This document shows, one piece after another, positions 61,804 to 64,000 of a stretch of DNA of 64,000 nucleotides. The stretch comes from Burhinus oedicnemus (Eukaryota > Chordata > Aves > Charadriiformes > Burhinidae). The notes under the pieces were generated by a model, which was given only the letters and a program-made list of their open reading frames with translations, did not search any database and was not told the origin of the DNA. The DNA is taken from the NCBI GenBank assembly GCA_008921705.1, contig VFFE01007510.1, forward strand, positions 1,171,947-1,235,946, given 5' to 3'. The position numbers and the translations under genes are program-made. Position 1 is the stretch's first letter, and each line of letters begins with the position of its first letter.

Positions 61804-64000
61804 AAGCGGAAATTTTATAACATCTGTACATGAGTGCAGACAATGAAGCCCCTAGCAAATTCTGAGAATTATCTTGTAGAGAAGAGCTGCCAGTCTTTTT
61901 GAAAAGTTATTAATATCCAGGGAGATACTGGAAGAAAGGATAAAAAGAAGTAAAGTACTCCTTGCCAAGAAAAGAAAAAGGGCAAGAGAGTGTTTCTGGT
62001 AATCTTCCTGTAAATTTATCTTTACTGTTAAACAAGAAATGGAACAAATACTAAAAAAAAAAAAATTACTGGCTAGCAATAGGTTTGTGTGAATCAAACA
62101 GTATTAAATTATAAAAGAAAAAGCTTGACAGAAATCCATGACTCTTTCCAAAAAAACAATTATAAAATTAGTGAAAGAAGTGAATTACCATGTGACAGTA
62201 AGAAAGACATTTGATATATTATAAAAATCATAACTAAAAAATTAAATCCAGCTGACCTGGATAGCAACATTGCCATATTCAGTGAATTTATCTATAGTTA
62301 CATTGTTATGACCAATTAACATTTGTGAAGAACAGAGAATACAATCTATAGTAGGGTAAGTTTTAAGACATGTCTTACTTAACATCCACAAGATGGGGAA
62401 GACATGATATTTGTTTAATTATTTCATTAATGCCCTTCCAACCTTATAGAAGAAACATTTTTCTTTAAACCTTGTATGAATGGACGTAACTCAATCTCAC
62501 AGTGCAGTTTTCCCACTGCATAGTGATGTTCCTCCTTGGACCTGTGAGCCATGCACTAACCTTTTGACATACTAACCTCTTGCTGGCAAAAATAGCTTGA
62601 ATTCTCCAGTCACCTTCCATTTGCCTTTGGTTTAGAGACGATTCAGCCCAGCTTGTCCACAGTTACTACCTGCTCACCACAAACTTTGTCAATGTTCCCA
62701 ATAGAAAACAATAGGGGAGGAAAAGAAAAAAAAAAAAAAGAGGGGAAAAAAACCAAAACAAAACAGGACAGCATCCTGTACAACCTCTAGAGGGGACAGC
62801 ATGTGTGTGACAACACTGGCTGCACCCTGCACAGGGTGTCCTGGCACACAGAGGGATGGGAGGAGGGAAGAACTGGCCACCAAGGCATTATGAGAATACT
62901 TTGTTGAGAGTACATCTTTTGGATCAGCTGGATAACATCCGCTGGAAGTCCCTGCCACTGTGACACCTATAAGAAATTAGCTAACCCAAGAATTGCCAAA
63001 TCAAGAGGCAGACAGTAAAGAGATGCTTTCACTGCATGGCCCGAGCCACCTCCTGTTCAGCTCAAGCATCTCTCCTCTGATGAACTGTGAGCTTGTAGGG
63101 GAAGGATTCAATCTTTTGAAACATGTAGCAACAAACTGAAGAAATGCTGCATTATGTTGCAGACAGCTGCAATGGGACAGTATTCTCTTAAGGGCTTTGG
63201 GACATCGAGACATTATATGAACTCGGGGGAACCCTTTTTGCCATAAAGATGTTGACAAGAAAAAGTCTCCAGTGGAAGAAAAAAACCCAAAAAGGTGACA
63301 GCATGGGTGACCTACAAGGAAAAATATAAGAAGTCACATAATCTGTTTTGGCTAAGTGATGTTTAAGACCAATTCAGTAGTCTTCAGAAATGTAAAAGGT
63401 ACCAAGAAAGAAGAAATCACCATGAAAAGAAGCATGAATATAAAGGGTGGGGTGACATTAAAAGGAAAAGGTAGGAATAATCCTTCTTAATTAATGAAGT
63501 GTTCCCGATTCTCAAGAAGTCTTCCAAAGCAGACAGTCATCAGCTAATGTCCTGGGTTTTCCAAATTTTGTGCAGGTCAGACACTTAAGAACAATCAAAC
63601 CTATGGAAAATATGCCTGAAGATACAGCAAACCATCTAAAATACCTTTTCATCTCTCAACTTTTTGTTTTGTTGAAAACAGTACTATGTACTCCTTAACC
63701 AAGCAGTGGCCTAGGAACATCTTTTTATTATGAACTTAAATAGTTTGAATTCTGTTTTAGGCGGTTATAACATAACTTGCACTGAAGCTCTGTAGAGCAG
63801 CTTTGCTATTTCTAGGACCTCGGGTTCTAAATTTGAAAGCTCCCACAACCTCCATATAACCAGGAACAATCTCCCTCTTATCTGATTGCTGAGGAATAGC
63901 CATCCTGAGTTCTGCTTTCTGTCCTGAATTTAAAAATATACTCTTTTCCAAAAGTTCGGTCTGAATATTCTACCTTGTGCTGTATGGCAGGCCCAACCTG
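61804..64000. other. Non-coding DNA, no gene recognised
   Basis: AT-rich DNA to the window edge with A-runs near 62054-62065 and 62725-62739. In mammals CCDC170 lies upstream of ESR1 in the same orientation, so it would be expected on the minus strand to the right; I recognise none of its exons here. Confidence 0.5.

Noticed and set aside
1..64000. CRISPR arrays, operons, tRNA or rRNA genes, LTR elements
   Set aside because: No regularly spaced repeats, no bacterial-type gene packing, no cloverleaf-like or ribosomal sequence and no LTR pair were seen.

Overview
This is a stretch of vertebrate nuclear DNA, almost certainly from a bird. It is AT-rich and almost entirely non-coding. The only interspersed repeats I recognise are CR1-type LINE fragments plus a few older remnants. 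The one securely identified coding exon encodes the N-terminus of estrogen receptor alpha and reads very close to the avian protein. I see no bacterial-style genes, CRISPR array, rRNA or tRNA.

Layout: (1) 1-6895 is ESR1 intron, because ESR1 runs on the minus strand and its later exons lie beyond the left edge. (2) 6896-7400 is the ESR1 exon that carries the start codon. It has a canonical GT donor, an AG acceptor in the 5' leader, a 7-codon upstream ORF and a start at the second of the two usual methionines. (3) 7401-47907 is the 5' side of ESR1: leader introns and possible distal promoters. It holds single-copy DNA, at least five LINE fragments of different ages, simple repeats, an 85-bp tandem duplication, a TA/CA hairpin and an unexplained 245-codon ORF. 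(4) 47908-47957 is an assembly gap of 50 N. (5) 47958-48780 is a CpG-rich block. It contains one plus-strand exon-like ORF of 119 codons with a spectrin-repeat character that resembles nesprin-1 (SYNE1). (6) 48780-64000 is AT-rich DNA with one more CR1 fragment, A-tracts and a possible TATA-driven first exon at about 61.5 kb.

The main point of interest is the nesprin-like exon. In mammals ESR1 and SYNE1 are neighbours with their 3' ends facing each other. Here the nesprin-like exon lies on the 5' side of ESR1, directly beside a gap. That suggests a misjoin, a local rearrangement or a dispersed duplicate. The ESR1 leader (lost first ATG, short uORF, CT microsatellite) is the second point. I found no convincing new multi-gene system; most of the window looks like ordinary avian intronic and intergenic DNA.
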